Shown here in pieces: positions 36,401 through 50,620 of a DNA stretch of 64,000 nt. A model generated the notes under the pieces. That model was given only the letters and a program-made list of their open reading frames with translations, searched no databases and had not been told where the DNA came from. Position 1 is the stretch's first letter. Each line of letters starts with the position of its first letter. The stretch lies in contig NC_079381.1 of NCBI RefSeq assembly GCF_021018895.1, positions 16,016,501 to 16,080,500 of the forward strand, in the 5' to 3' direction. Origin of the DNA: Seriola aureovittata. Lineage: Eukaryota; Chordata; Actinopteri; Carangiformes; Carangidae. The position numbers were made by a program, and so were the translations under genes.

Positions 36401-39400
36401 TTCATTCAGTCACTCACATTGGGTGATGCACTCCTCCATTCTTCTCTACCTGGGGCAGTGAAGAAGGCTAGGGAGGCGCACAAAAGCAAATTGAAATGCT
36501 CCAGTGAGTGCTTTCTTGACATGATGCATGGCTCATGAGATGCAGCCTGGCCCTGCTGCTACACTTGTAAGTGTGCTGACACACACAGGCCCCACATCCA
36601 CAACACTATAGTCATTGCAGCACAGCAAAAAAAGAAAAAAGAAAGAAAAAATCTCACTACTTGCTCTTGCATTTTTCTGACCTTCTACACTCCCTAAGCG
36701 TGTTTCTTTCTTTCTTGAACCGCAAGATTTGATTGTGTTGGATTGTGTTTAAAACCTGCTATAATCAAATGAATAATTTAATGCTGTGTAACCAGGCATC
36801 GGCCTGTTTGAAAGACCATAACACAACATCATGTCAGGGTTTAGAACAAGGAAGTGGCTTGCTAGAGGTGTCATTCCAGTTTCTGTTGTCAGATGCCACG
36901 TTACACTGCTGCAAAACTGGTTCCTCCTCTCTGCTTTCTATCAGAACATCAACAGTTCAACGTTGTCTTTTCCCCTTCTGCTTAAAAGAAACAAACAAGG
37001 CTTGTAGCTGAAGCTCTTGTGTCTATCTTTGCCAGTCTTCACACATCTTTTAGGAATACAGGGGGCTAGTTTAGTAGAAAACCAAGACTTCAGGTATAAA
37101 GTGGCCATGCTGATGAGACAGTTTGTCTGGTGAGATAAATTAAGCCATCTATACGGCGTCCTCAGGTTTCCAGCCTAGTCTCAGGATTTATGCCCTTCTC
37201 TAATAAGACACAGTGAACCAACTCTGTCAGCCTCGAGCTGCCTGTGGTGGAAAAAATCCTGAATTCTTTGGAGACGCCCGTTCCTTGGGCAGTGTGGTGC
37301 CACCGGACAAGGCCTTCATTGAGCAGGAACAGGAGTGGTCTTGTAGAAGGGATCCACACTGGCTCGGCCTACGAAGCAACAGAGCTGTCCAAGGACGATT
37401 AAATATTTAGGAGCTTGGAAAGGAGGTCTCAGTGGTAAGTTAATATTGATGGGTCTCTCATCTTTCCCTTCTCAAACTTGTAGAGTTGCCTCGAGAGGTC
37501 AGTTTGGTGAACCTGGAGAGGAACTCTACTTCTTCTCTAAGATAAACTTACCAGTAGCTTTAAAAAAAGGTTGCCATCATCGCATAGCTTTTCCTCTGAC
37601 GTTTCTGCGAGGAAACCAGACTGACTTTGACTTTTCAGCTTTTTTTTTTTTTTTTTTTCCTGCTTCCTGTGTCCTCTTTTGGTCACTCTGAAATACTCCA
37701 TCCTGACGAGCTTGTAACCTCACCCACTGCCTGTAACTGTAGTAACTGCCATGTCAGGCTTACGAGGAAGTCAGCATTGCAGTGTTTTCTGGCAGTTGTC
37801 CACTGAGCACCACTTATAAGAAACCCTTGAGTGCATCTCGCAGCCTTTTCTTGAACTCTTTTCTTATTTTTTTTTGGGTGAATTGGTGGAATTAGATACA
37901 GCGGAATGCATTTTAACAAAGAAAATGAAAACAGCAATGAAACCAAGGTTTTAAGGTTATGATTGAGATGATATAATCAGTGGAAGATGGTTTGAGAAGG
38001 AGACACCGGATCACCATTTTTGTTTGGCAGCTTGAGTTCTGACTTTAATCTAAGCGGTTTGTCCACAGTTCTTCACATATATTGTCTGAGATAGCACAGA
38101 ATTTATTTGAAGACTGAAGCGGATTGATTTATGTCAGGAAATGGCTTGCTAGGATGGATGGTCTACAAGGCTGTGTGGAATGTAAGGTTTCCTGGAGTAA
38201 TTGTCCTTGTGGAAATACACTTCCTGGTTTCTCTCCGAGATCTGTCCTTGGGCATCCTTCACTTGCCTGACTCTCCGGTGGTGTTTATTTAGCCCTTCAA
38301 CCTGTGTGTTACAGTTGCAGGAGATCTGAATGAATCATATTTTCAGCCTCACGTGTCTCCACTGTGAACACGTACAGTTTAGATGCATGAATTGTGTGTG
38401 GAGCTGTAGCCTACTTGTGTACAGTACTTGATAGAATTCTTTTCCTCTGAATTATTTTTCTGCTCAAGCTCAAGGGAAGAGACCTCTTGAGAAAACCAAA
38501 TATATCTACCTATTCCTTCCCATATAAAATTGTAAAAATAATCATGCCTAAGGCTATTAATTAAATTGTGCACTTAATCATTTTTGGATGGAATATTTAA
38601 TAATGTTGCTGAGGGTTGCCCCAAGTTTTATCTTTTATGCTTTTCAGTCTTGAAAATCTGGATTTTAGCTCTCCAACAGAAGCATTGACACATGTTTAGA
38701 GCGTGTCAGGTCACTTGTATTGTTATCTACAGAAGCATACACATATCATAGCAGAAACATATCTATAGCACATATCTCGATTCTGTATGACGGGTTGGTT
38801 CAGTGCTCCGTATTTAGAGGCACAGTCCTCTCTCAGATCTCTTCAGCTTATGAAGAACATCAGAGCTGCACTCTAGGAGGCCATCTTTGCAGCGAAACAC
38901 AAACCACACATCTCACTTCTGCTTTTGCTGACTGTCATGACAGTCTGCAGAGGAACCGTCAGGAGGGGAAGCTGCTCGCTCAGGTCTGTGCTCTTAAAGT
39001 TAAACACTTCCATCTGTGTAACAAGATAGCCGAGCGAGCATAGGCAGCTCCACTTCAGCCGAGCAGGACAGTCAAAGACCTTGAGGAGCACAAAATGGTG
39101 GATGGCCATGCCACTGATACTCCAGCGTGATTGGCTGCGTCTCCTTGGCCACAGTGGGGCTGGCTGTGTGAAATGGAGTCCTCTGTGTGGAGCGTTGGCC
39201 CAGCCTCAGCTCTGATGCAGAAGATAATTCTGTCAGCCCTGAGAGAGAGGGAGAGAGACACACAGAGAGAGAGGGAGAGAGCAGCCAAGTGAGGTGACTA
39301 TACTAAAAGAAGGTTGAGCAGTAGACTTCCAGTGAACTCCAGCCATGCGTGTCTCCTTGCTTCCACCTCTTCTCCTCACACAGCTGCTTGATTTCCTGGG

Positions 39401-41858
39401 TTCTGACTTTGCGTTATTAACTGCATTTTTCATTTGGTGCTTTTTGCACCGAGCATACGCGGCGGTGGCTCGAGAAAAGATCAGCTAAGATGAAAAGGTT
39501 CATTTCTGCGGTGCTGTTAACAGGAATGAAGAGAGTCACTATGTATGGGTATTCATTATCTAACCTTCACACCCAGCAGGCTTTAGCCGAGGGATTTACC
39601 AGCCCCCTGTTTTGTTGCTTTGTGAAAATTTCAGGCTGCAAGGTCACACAACTATCTTTTGAAGGCTCATGATTAAAAACGTAAATGCAGGAGATGTAAA
39701 AGAGTGGAAGCGCTTCATTTTGAATGGACAAGTATTTTTTTATTCTTTATTTTTTTTATGGTGAGTTTTCACCATGACAACCTGAAGACAGTAGCATCAC
39801 GAAAAGATGGCTATTAATGCTTGTCTCCTCTTAATCTGCTTGGTCATTATCTTCAGTGCAAAAGAGGCCAAATGTTGCTACTGAGTGCTCTCTGTTGCAG
39901 CCGTCCCCCTTTTCAGGAGGAACAATCTGAGCCCTTTGCTAAGCACAAAGGCTACCCTTGGAGCAAGGTTACTTGTACCATGATGGCCAGCTTCTTTTTT
40001 TTTTTTTTTTTTTTTTATTCTGTGCAGCTTTAGAAAGAAACATGGAATTAGCAAGTTGGATGTCTTGGATTGCGAGAGGAAATGTCTTGGTTTGAAAAGA
40101 AGGAATATAAAGAGGAGAGTGAGTGCAGTGATATTAAGTATTAAAGGCTGTCTGACTGGGTGGGTGATGTCAGGTAACCATCTGTCAGAGAGAGACAGGC
40201 TGACACAGGCACTGTCTGACCTTGCAGTATGGACGACCCAGACATAAAGTAGAAAATTATCATCTCTTTCTGGGATTAGTCTTGCAACTGAAAGTCATGC
40301 TAATGACATCCCTCTCTGCCTCTTTCAGCTTCTCTGTCTTTCTTTTTGATGTGAGAACTTGCTTGAAGGCCCTCAGTCAGCAGAATACTTTGAGGTCCAA
40401 AGATCAAAATGCTTCAATCCTCCAGGCTGTGCTCGTTGTCCTTTATTACGGAGGAGGTACATGTTCATATTGTGTAATGCATTAGCTTTGATTTTGAATC
40501 AGATGAGATCTCAAGCATGATATTGTTAAGTAAACCAGTTTTAAAGGCAGTTATAGTGTTTATTTCAGTTCTGCATCAGCTTGTCTCATTTTGTTCCATT
40601 AAACCTGCGTTCAGTCAACTTAATAGGATGATGCTAAGCTTACACGAACTTCTGCTTTACCCAGAATCCTTAAGGGTCGCCTGGGCCTTCTGTGGTGAGG
40701 AGTTTCTTTTTTGACGCCCTCTGAATGTGACACTAGTGAAGGTCAGGCTGCAGACAGATCAGCAAAGCTCACTGGATTGCAGCGTCTGAAAGGCTCTGCA
40801 CCTGTATTTACCACTCCTCTGAGACAATCTGGGATTACTGAGCTGGTTTCACACAAAAAAAAAAAAAAATATACAGTTTTTCTTTTTTTATTCATTCAGT
40901 TAAAGTAACCTGTAAGAGAAAGTTAAACACAAAGGCCACTATTTGTATTTCCTATGTGGTAAGGGGGAATGGGTAAACATTTCAGTTGCGGAAATATGCA
41001 CATACCTCATTAATTTGGGGGCTGTAATAGTTTTGCGATTCAATTAGTTGCATTGAATATCATGACGTGAGCTAATTTTGCACAAATTAACTGCACTGAT
41101 TCTAATTAGATCAAGTAAAACTAGATTTTAAGGGAATGTCAAAGGAGCCATGGCAACATTTCTTTATTGCTGAAAGTCTCAGATTAGGAAGAAGAGATAA
41201 AATCAGATTTAAGACCCTCTTCATTTTTTTTTCTGGAACGCAGTGAAAACAAACTTCAGGACTTGGAGGAATAATGGCACCATCAGGACCTTATCTGGAT
41301 CAGGTCATCTTTCTATGATGGATGCTCATGTAAAGAGGAAGCTCTAAAGGAAAAACTACCAGGAGGCCAACAGCAAGCTAAAAATAACTGAGGGACAGTA
41401 TAGCAGAGTCAATTCACAACATGCACTTAGCAGGGGTTTTGTGTTCTACATTCTCCTAAACTGAGCAGTAAGACAACAACATGAAGAAACAAGTTCTCAC
41501 CAAAAAGCACATGTTAATTTTGCAAGAATGTGGTTGATTCCCATGATAAGAGAGGGAACTTGTGATCTGATGAATCCAAGGTTGAAGAACCTTTTAATGT
41601 TGACATTTTTACTAATCTACCAAATGAATGCAAAATATTAAATTAAAATTTAATTCAATAAACCTACTTTTAATGGGTTAATACCTCAAATATTTGGAAG
41701 GCAAAAGTGAACCAGTGCGGTCAAGTGGAGAGTGTCTTACATCATGGGCAGACTTTCCTCTTAGTCCATTTTAAAGCAGTCCCATGTAACTTTGGCTGAA
41801 CAGTGGTAACTAGGGCAACATAGAGCAATTATGGGATAATGGTAAATGGGAAAATGTA

Positions 41859-42974
41859 CAGTGGTTTCAGAAAGTATTCAGACCCCTTCATTTGATTGAA
41901 GTCCACCAGCGGCAAATATAATTAACTGGACATTGTTTAGAAAGGCACACACACACACACCTGTGTATATAAGGTGCCTGTGATAAACCTGGTGAGCAAG
42001 GGTATAAAACCGTTTCTTAAGCTCCTGGGTGTTGTGGCCTTAATGATTGCGAAATGGAAGAAGTTCAGAGCCACCAGCACCGTCCAGCTAAACTGAGTAA
42101 GTGGGCAAGAAGGTTTCGGTCAGGGAGGTGACCGAGAACCCAATGATCACTATAACAGAGCTTCAAAAGGTTTTCCTCTGCAGAGATGGCAGAACCTACC
42201 GGAAGGATGACCACCTCAGCAGCACTCCATGAGTCAGGCTCTTATGGTAGAGTGGCTGATGGAAGCCACTTTGAGTAAAAAGCGTATGACAGCCCACTTG
42301 GAGTTTACCACATAGCATTTAAAGGACTGTGAGAGCACGAGGAAAAAGATTCTCTGGTCTGATGAGAAAAAGATTAAGGAAAGGAGGGAGGGGGTCTCAG
42401 TGGAAGTGAGGACGATCAGAATCAAGGGAAGGATGAATGCAGCTAAATACAGAACGGTCCTTGAAGAAAACCTACTCCAGAGAGCATGTGACCTGAGACT
42501 ATAGGGACTCGACCTTTCAGCACAATGACCCTAAGCATAAAGCCAAGACAATGCTAGAGTGGCTTCAAGTCTGTCACTGTCAGTGAGTGGTCAAACCAAA
42601 ACCCAGACTGAAATCCCATGGGAACATCTGTGGAGAGACCTGAGGATGGCAGTTTGGATGCTTCCTGTCCAATCCAATGGCGCTCGAGAGGATCTCCGAG
42701 GAAAAGTGGGAAATGGCAAATCCAGGTGTGCAAAGCTTGTTAGAGACATAACCAGGAAGACCTGAAGCAGCAATTGCTGCTAAAATGGCTCCTACAAAGT
42801 ATTTCAGTAAAGGTCTGAATACTTTTGTAAATGAGAGATTTCAGTTTTTTATTTATTTATTTTATTTCTAAAAACATCTTTTCATCGAGTGTTGACTGGT
42901 GGGCAAAAATGACAATTTTATCCTTTTTGAAATTAAATAAAGTGATGGGATCTGAATATTTTCTGTAGCCACTG
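41859..42974 (+). mobile_element. Tc1-like element with both terminal inverted repeats and dead transposase
   Basis: The left end is TA|CAGTGGTTTCAGAAAGTATTC (TA at 41857-41858). The right end is GAATATTTTCTGTAGCCACTG|TA (TA at 42975-42976). The ends are inverted repeats of each other with a few mismatches and are flanked by the TA expected of Tc1/mariner insertion. The interior, about 1.1 kb, is the right size for transposase and still shows IPWEHLWRDLRMAVW (about 42618-42662), matching the Tc1 block after the third catalytic position. Stops and frameshifts break the frame. A (CA)n run at 41946-41961 lies inside the element. It sits in the inferred intron 1. Confidence 0.85.
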
Positions 42975-44279
42975 TAGTTGAACAGAAAAAGAAAGGTCAG
43001 ACAACTGGTGAGGTTGTGTTTGATTACTTATGAATTCAACTTCTCATTTGTAGGATGAAAAATGTTTTATTTCTCTTTTTCAAAATGTATGTCACCTCGC
43101 TTTAATACAGAGTACTTAGCTTTACATTAGATATTCCAGATGGACTTGGGGCTTCTGATGAAGGAGTGCTAGAAGAATGTTTCTGGTGAAGGCTGTTAGC
43201 TGGTTAATGGTTGACCTACTTTTCTGAATGCCATATGCTTCCTGAAACAGATTTGTTGTCAGATTAACGCCAGCGTTTTTAGTCAGGTGGCAGATAATAT
43301 CTCATGACAATGTTGATGATTTTATCCACTCTCAGAGACAGTTTTGGACTTTTGGCCCGTCCACAGTTGCTTGATTCATCATTAACATGATGTGGGCTCA
43401 GCATTACCCTGATGAGGACCCAGATGTGTAGCTGCATAGCTGGTGATTTAGCTGAAAAGATGATTAATAATGCTTTTCAATCTGCCATTTTTGTTCATCA
43501 TGTTGACCTCAGAGACCAACAACTAAAACGGAATTTATAAAAATGATCATCCGAGTTGGAAAGTACACCGAAGTCTGGGTTTAATCTAAACTTAAAATAA
43601 CTAAAATCAAAATATTATAAGTTGAAATGTTTTCCAACGATCTACGCGGAGATGTGTGATGGCATTGCTGTTGTATTTCCAGCTCTATTTTGGTCTTTTC
43701 TGTTGTACTTAATGCCATTCCCATCCCTTTCATTCCATTTCAGCAGATGTCTAAAGAATGTTATGACAAAACGTTCATACTGAACATTATTGATTCCTCA
43801 CATCTCCTCTGAAAAGGCCTGGTCCATTGATCGGCCAGGTGGGATCGATGTCTCATCTCTGTGTATTCAGTCTTCCTCAAATGAGCAGCACCATGTGATC
43901 ATTTAAGGAAGCTCTCTGCTCTGAGCACAGGCGGGGAGGGGAGGGGAGGGGGTGAGAGTACTGTCCAGCTCACTGTTCGTGTTATCACACGAGAGCCGCA
44001 GCACAGTTGCATTGAAACAGATATGCTCATCAACACCACAGGATATCAGTCTGTCGGTGTTGAGATTGTGGTATTGTAAATGAATTTCAGTATCAAAATC
44101 TATCAGATTAAATTGGGTTATAAGCATATTATTACACATTTATATGCATGTAAAAAATAATGAAGGTGCTCATCGGAGTCCATGTACCGTATAGTACTGT
44201 TCATTATTTTTTGGGGGATTTTTTTATCATACATCCTGACAGGGACAAGAGTGTGTGAACAAAATGTTCTGACCCGTGA

Positions 44280-44400
44280 TAGTTGTTGAGACTTTCGCTT
44301 AAAACCACAAATACCAACGTGAGTGGTTTAAAAACGCCACCGCGGGCTGTGGGCAAACTGTGATTGGCATTTCTCAGTATTGTATGATCGTTTAAATAAA
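44280..44400 (+). mobile_element. Fragment of the TAATCGATTAAT-type repeat
   Basis: GCGGGCTGTGGGCAAACTGTGATTGGCATTTCTCA (44343-44377, in parts) resembles the 'CTGGGAAATTGTGATGGGCATTTTTCA' interior of this repeat family as I recall it. Short and diverged. Confidence 0.35.
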
Positions 44401-45364
44401 TGGGAAATGAGTGATTGAAGAAAATTAAAAGATTAATTTATAATGAAAGTGATCCGTCTTTGCAACCCCAGTGTCAAAATCAGCAGCTCATTTACTTTCC
44501 TCCTCACTGTTCATCACTCTCCTCGCTGCATGAAGACCCTGTTTACTGTAAACGTTGGTGCATTCTCTGTAGCAGGAAACCTAATGGTTTTTTTGGGGGT
44601 CGGGGGCAAAGGGACATAATATTGGTGTGAAAATAAGTTCAAATTGATTTGATTTTCATGAAAATCTGTAAAATAAAAACAAAAAGCAAAATACACAGCG
44701 CTGACATATCTCCTCTTTACATGCAGTGTTGCGGTTGTTGTATCTGTCAATATGTTATTCTTCAGTGAAAGGATGAGGCAGCAGCACAGTATTGGACTAT
44801 GAAGGTCAGTCAGGTCGGACCAGCTTTTCTCTTTTGAACCAGTGTTGTTATCTGCTACAGTGCCGACAGATAAAAGCCTAACTGTGAGCCAACAAGGGTG
44901 TAAGCTGCATGCAGGCCAAAGAATTGCTACAAACCAGATGCAGTTATTTTGGCTGGCTTGCATTTGGGGGCACCATTCCTAATCTCAACCAAAATAACTT
45001 CCAAAGCGTGTATTAAGAAATTCTCGGGAGATCCTTTTTAGGGAATAATGCTCTGTGACATATTCAGCCCCCGTGGCTTTAATGTGTGTTCTGAGACCTT
45101 TCAGGTGAGGCTAAGCCGTGAAAAACCCAAGACAAGTTGACGCTGGAGTTCTGCACTCTCTGTGTGCATTTGAGGTGGTGACGGTGCCCGGTGACTGTGT
45201 GCATGTGTGTGTGTGTAATCTGTCTCGACCGAATGTTGTTTGTGCATGGCAGTGAATTTAGGTACAAGCACAAATGGCTGCGCGTTGGCCGATAGTACAG
45301 ATGTTACAAAGGAAAAGGAAGAGTAAAGAAAGCGGGAAGCACCAGACCACAATTTAGAGCCACG

Positions 45365-46115
45365 GCAAAGGATCTGAATACTTTTGCAAACAAGAGATTA
45401 CTGATTATTTCTTTATTGATCAACTAATCGATTAATGCGCCAGTGATTTCAGTCTAATCGGATTAAGATCATCATAAATATATTGTATTATGCACCAAAT
45501 TAAGTCTGTCAAATTAAATATGTTTCATGATTACAGAACTAGTTTCCGTTTATGTTTCTGGGGGGCAATTTTTACTGGGTTTGTAACAGATGACTGTCAA
45601 ATGTTTTACACAACAAAAGCTGTAATATTGTAACTAATATTGCACGTTAAATGTCTATGTAAACGAGTGGAGCTGCAAATTATCTTGTTGCCTGGCTCTA
45701 ATAATGCAGTCACCAGGTGTAGATGTAGACTGTCAAAGCATTTCGCAGTCTCTCAGTTGTATCTGGTAAAGAGAATGATTAAAGATTTGGTGCCAAAATA
45801 AATATTTCTTGCCGCTGCTTGACTTGGCCCACACTTGCATCAGCAGATGTTGGATTTCAGGAGAATGATTGAGCCTTCAGATCCGAAGGTTTTAAAAGGC
45901 TGCGTCGAGGTTTGTCATTCTGTGATGAAGAAAATCAACTGAGAGGTCCTTGAAAAACATCTTAAAGTTTTGGACTGTTTGTCAGACTAAGCAAGAAGTT
46001 TGAGAAAGTCATCTTGGTCCACGGAGTATTTTTCTTTTTGATAAATCAATCAATTCATACTATGAAAAAAGAATCAGCAGATTAATCGAAAACATTTGAT
46101 TGTTGCAAGCCCGCT
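45365..46115 (+). mobile_element. Composite of Tc1 tail and split TAATCGATTAAT repeat
   Basis: 45368-45400 (GGATCTGAATACTTTTGCAAA) matches the 3' tail of the Tc1 element at 42.8 kb. It is followed by CAACTAATCGATTAATGC (45421-45438). The rest of the repeat appears at 45900-46110 with TTTTGGACTGTTTGTCAGAC, AAGCAAGAAGTTTGAG, AATCAGCAGATTAATCGA and TTGCAAGCCC. The middle 450 bases are unrelated. Nested or rearranged insertions. Confidence 0.5.
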
Positions 46116-47231
46116 GCGGTGCACGTCATCGTTGCCACCAGAAAAGATTTTGCTCTGGTTTTCAGTTGCATCAGTTCTTATACAAATGCAGTGCCTCATA
46201 CTATACACTCTTCAATCTCTTTTAAAGATAGTTATTATAGAAGTTATGCAATTAACTGCTCATTGTCATATCTACTGTTTTTGACCAAATATATGCCTTA
46301 TATCCCTCAATGAATTCTTTTATTGCAGTATCCTGTCATAAGTCGACATATTTCATCGCAGAAAGCGCCTAAAAGTGGAATTATGTGTCAAGTAAAAGAC
46401 AGGTGCGAATTATCACGGTGAGGAAAATGTTGGGATGGTGGGGAGGACACTGAGTAAAGGGAAAAGCACTGATTTTTGGCACTGATGTGATTATTGTGCC
46501 TGTGAAAACCGCCCCATCACAGAATGTGAATATTACTTATTTACACAGAGACTCGACGTGCCAGCGCGCATAAGCTGCTGGTTATGAACCTGTTTGCTTT
46601 ACCAGGGTGGTATGCACCAGATGTCTTGTCTCTAGTGATTTATCTATGATAAAATAATCAACCTGAATCCATGTGAGCAAACCAACCTCGCACCAGCGTG
46701 GAGCACTCCTACACTAAAGTTTATTCGTATACACCTACATGATCAGTGACCATATAGTAGTTCCACAAACATCTGTACAGAGCAAGAGGATATATAAATA
46801 CAACAAGTATCCTACCACTTTGAGACCTTGTCATACAGGAGCTGTTTTAACTCCCTGGTCAAACCGAAGTCATAGTCTGTGGCACTCCTGTATTGGATTG
46901 CCTGATGATATGGGCTGTGTTTTATTTGGTGCTTGAGCAACTGCTAAGCACACTATCAGATCCGGTGTGTTGGGTTCTCCAGGGCTGCTGACATCAGAGG
47001 ATGGGAGTAGCCATCTTGATCTCCAGCTCTCTATCTCCTGTTTGTGCAAGAGGCCAAATTCTCAATGGTCCTGTGACGCAACGGTTTCTGCTCCTCTGCC
47101 GGCACAATGAGATCTTTCTCTGCTGTCTCTTTTTTTTTTTTTTTTTTTCTTGCCGTCTTCTGAGTCAACCTGGTGAACGCAGTGGACTAAGGAGATCAGA
47201 ATTTGAAGTATTATGCAGTTACCTTTGCACT

Positions 47232-47275
<44 letters not shown>

Positions 47276-47284
47276 TCTCTCTTT
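47232..47284. repeat. (CT)n microsatellite
   Basis: About 24 CT units with one A interruption. A T-run of 20 lies just upstream (47129-47148). Confidence 0.95.
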
Positions 47285-50200
47285 GTTTTATAACTTTCTT
47301 GAAACTAAAAATGTATTGATTTCCCCCTGATGTTGTCATCTCATCTCAGCAAAAATCAATTTCCGTGTCTCTGGCTACCTGCTGTTGTTGCCACTGTATT
47401 TTTCCTTTAAAAAGCGGGCTGTCATTTTCAATCAATGGGTCATTAATTATTGAGGCTGCGCAGGTTGACAAGATGCATGTCCTGTCTTGTTTGCCAGATA
47501 AATTATCTGTCGCCAGGATGCTGGCCATATAAGAATGTAACACATCCGCAGATTTCTGTCTCCCCGACGGCATGAGATGGTAGCACTAACCAACAGTTAA
47601 GGACAAAACCTCTGTACTCCTAATCAGCTTAATGCTGGCTTATTCAAAGGCCCTCTTTCAGACAGAGCAGCTGCTGTCAGCCAGTTTGAGTAGAGGGTGT
47701 GACTGCTGGCAGAGCTCACCGATGCAGAGAGACCGGTTGGTGATTAACAAATGTCAGTAGACTTTGGAATCTGGGGAGCCCTGTCTGATGGCTTTGTCCT
47801 CTGTTGCCTACCAGTGAAGGTCTTCCAGGTGGCTCCGTCATGCTCTCTCGCTGCCTCCCTTCTCCTCCCACCCTTCCCCTTCAGGCCAGCTCTCCCCTTC
47901 TGCTTCTCTCTGCCCCCTCTCTCGTCTTCTCCTCAGGGCTCAGGGTTGCAGAGCTCTGAGATAAAGAAGTTCAGACATGCCTCACATTTTTAGACCCCCT
48001 TGTGGAAAGTAGTTGGCAGCTCCTACAAAACGCATTTGCAGTATGTCTCTTCCACAAAGTGTTGGTGCACGCCGCTCGCTCTGACCTATTCTGTCTTTCT
48101 TTGGAACACGGATTCGAGCATTTCTCTGAAAATCTCTTGATGTGAGAGATAATTTCCCTGAGAAATGAAAGGACTAGGCAAAGTCGGGCTGGCAAGAGTG
48201 TGAGATGTTTTCTGCTGAGCAGTGTGGGCAGAGGGCTTGGGTACAGTGCAGTACATCTGGCAGATAGATTTCTGTCAGCAGCTCTCCAGTGACAGGCTGC
48301 CTGCCTTTGAGGAAGAGGATCAGATCTGTGGGTCCATGTTGTGTGCTGGCTGAACACCTAAGCGCACATAGTCAGCTCCTAAAATGGCTGCCCTTGAAGC
48401 TCAGCTCAGAGGAGGATCTGAGCAGCTCAGTCGCTGCCTGTTAGAGCCCCAGCTGACTAGATGAAAGCAGTTACACAATCTCACCCATTAACTTGGTGTG
48501 GCGTAGGGACTGACTGGCTGAAAAGACACAGCCAATTCTAAGGCAGATGGTGGTTGTGTAGGAGGCTTTTTTTTTTTCCTCTCTGGGCATTCCTCTCCCC
48601 TCCTTCTCCAAAAGGATTCTCTTCATATCCATGTCAAGGAACCTGGCATTAGGAGGCAACTTTGTTCAAAACTGCAGTGAACTGCCAAGAGAGCAGGGTG
48701 GGGCCCCGTGGTGAGGCTGTAACCTGACCCTGAACAACAATGGATCCCCTGGTTGCTCGGGGACATACTGGCGGCTTGGCCGGCTCACATGGAGCTTTCC
48801 ACTGGCTGGCCAGTTGGGTGTGGGAAGCAGGGCGGGATTCCCAACTGTCCCTGGCTGGATCTCACTTGAAATTTCTTGGTTTCAATGTCCAGAGCAGTGG
48901 TCTGAATTTCATAGTGGCACTGAGGCTGTATTTCATTGGTATCTCTGATCAAATCAAAAATTACCTTGTAACACAATTTTTCTATTTATTTATTTTTTCA
49001 GTTTTGCGTATTGTGTCAAGTGTTTCCTTGTTCACACTAGCAATTAAACAAGTTAAAACAAGTAGTCTTTATATCAAAGTTAAACTCCTTAAAGTAATAG
49101 ATAATAAAAGTAAGTCACGGTGGACAGCTTTTTTAAAATAAAGGATGAAAATCGATGCAGCAGAAAATCTCTTTTATCCCACACATTCTTCTTCCTTGTC
49201 AAAACCGGATGCCTATATAACCCACAATGCAACTTCACCGCCAACAGTTTGGTCGGAGATTCAGGTGTGTTATGCCAGTAGTGTGAAGTGTAGCCTCGAG
49301 CTGCTGACTGAAGCAGAGATAAGGAGCAGGCTACAGAGGTCTGTTGTCTTCAGCCCCTGAAGAACACTGACTCAAGTGACATCACCTGAGGCACTTTATC
49401 AGATTTAGCGCCTATGTAGACAGCATCACACTGAACAGGATAAACATGTGATCTCCATAAAGTTTAACACCCAAATGAGAAATACATACTTGCGCCACGC
49501 TTGCCGACTCATGCTGCTGTTGTGTGATAATTCAAATACTTGTTAAGAATATAATTTTAATTTAGCCGCAAACTCAAAGTGTTGATTATGATAGTGTTAT
49601 ATAACTAAAGTATAGGTTCACCTCTTTTTTTTAATCATTTATTATTATTTTATCATTATCATTACATTGTTATTTCATTGGGTATTATTACAGCCACTGA
49701 TGAAGCCTCCTCATCGTCTGGCAGTTCAGCAGGAATAATGAAGAGCTAATGGCAGTAGTGAGATTGGATTTAGTCAGGCTCTAGACATGAACCATGATGT
49801 ACTGCGGTGTAGATTTATTTTCTTTTAATTAAGAACAATGAATCAACACCATTAATGGAATACACAAATGTACACAAACGTAAACAGTACAAACAGTTTT
49901 AGTTTGGAAAGTGTGTGTTGACATTTTAATAGTAAATTAAATTTAAGTGTACTTAATTGAAAGTAGTCTTCCTGCGGTGTAACATGTCAGCCACCTGTTT
50001 CTTTCCATTTCCTCCTTACGTTATATTGTCAAGTCAAGTTGTACAATAAAGGCAAAAAAAAAAAAATACTAAAAATACTAAAAGGTTTTTACTTTGTCAG
50101 TCCACAAAGGAGTTTTTCACAAACCCAAAAGAAGGTTGTTGCATCCTCAGGCTTATGTTCTGGTCCTTTTTATCAGATACAAACACAACTGACACGCAGT

Positions 50201-50304
50201 GTACACAGTGTTTGTGTGTGCATGCCACTGGTGTGTACACAACCTTCCATGTGTTCACTTCATTGTTGTTTTAGTCTTGTATTTCGAGTTTTCGTTTTTT
50301 TCCC

Positions 50305-50620
50305 CAACTGAAATTGGAAGGGTGGACAAAATAAAGGAAACGCCTGGCAATCCATCATTCAGAGCAGCTGTAACCCATCGTGACATGCTGTCACAGACGG
50401 CCTGAACTGTGCGAAGGATTACATAGGCGAAAGCGTCCATAGTGTTCATGAAAGCACTCTTAAACTTACTTGGTGGTTTGGAGGTATAATCACCTTGAAA
50501 TGTGGAAACACTATGAGGGACCAGTGTTTGTATAAGAGGGCGCACCTGCTCCTGTGCAATGGCCTCATATTGTAAGTGTTGGCGATTATGCATCTATGGA
50601 GTGCAGTTATCAGATCTAAT
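50305..50620. mobile_element. Possible DNA-transposon-derived fragment
   Basis: GGTGGACAAAATAAAGGAAACGCCTGG (50320-50346, in parts) resembles the 'ggacaaaataatggaaacacc' ends of fish Tc1-type repeats. The rest is not recognised and has no intact frame. Confidence 0.3.

Noticed and set aside
41150..41600. Possible further Tc1-like fragment just upstream of the 41.9 kb element
   Set aside because: Some transposon-like wording but no terminal repeat or conserved transposase block could be identified.
48740..49141. 133-codon open frame starting with a good Kozak context (ACAATGG)
   Set aside because: No recognisable domain, low-complexity composition in the second half, no splice or conservation evidence. 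Possible chance frame in intron 1.
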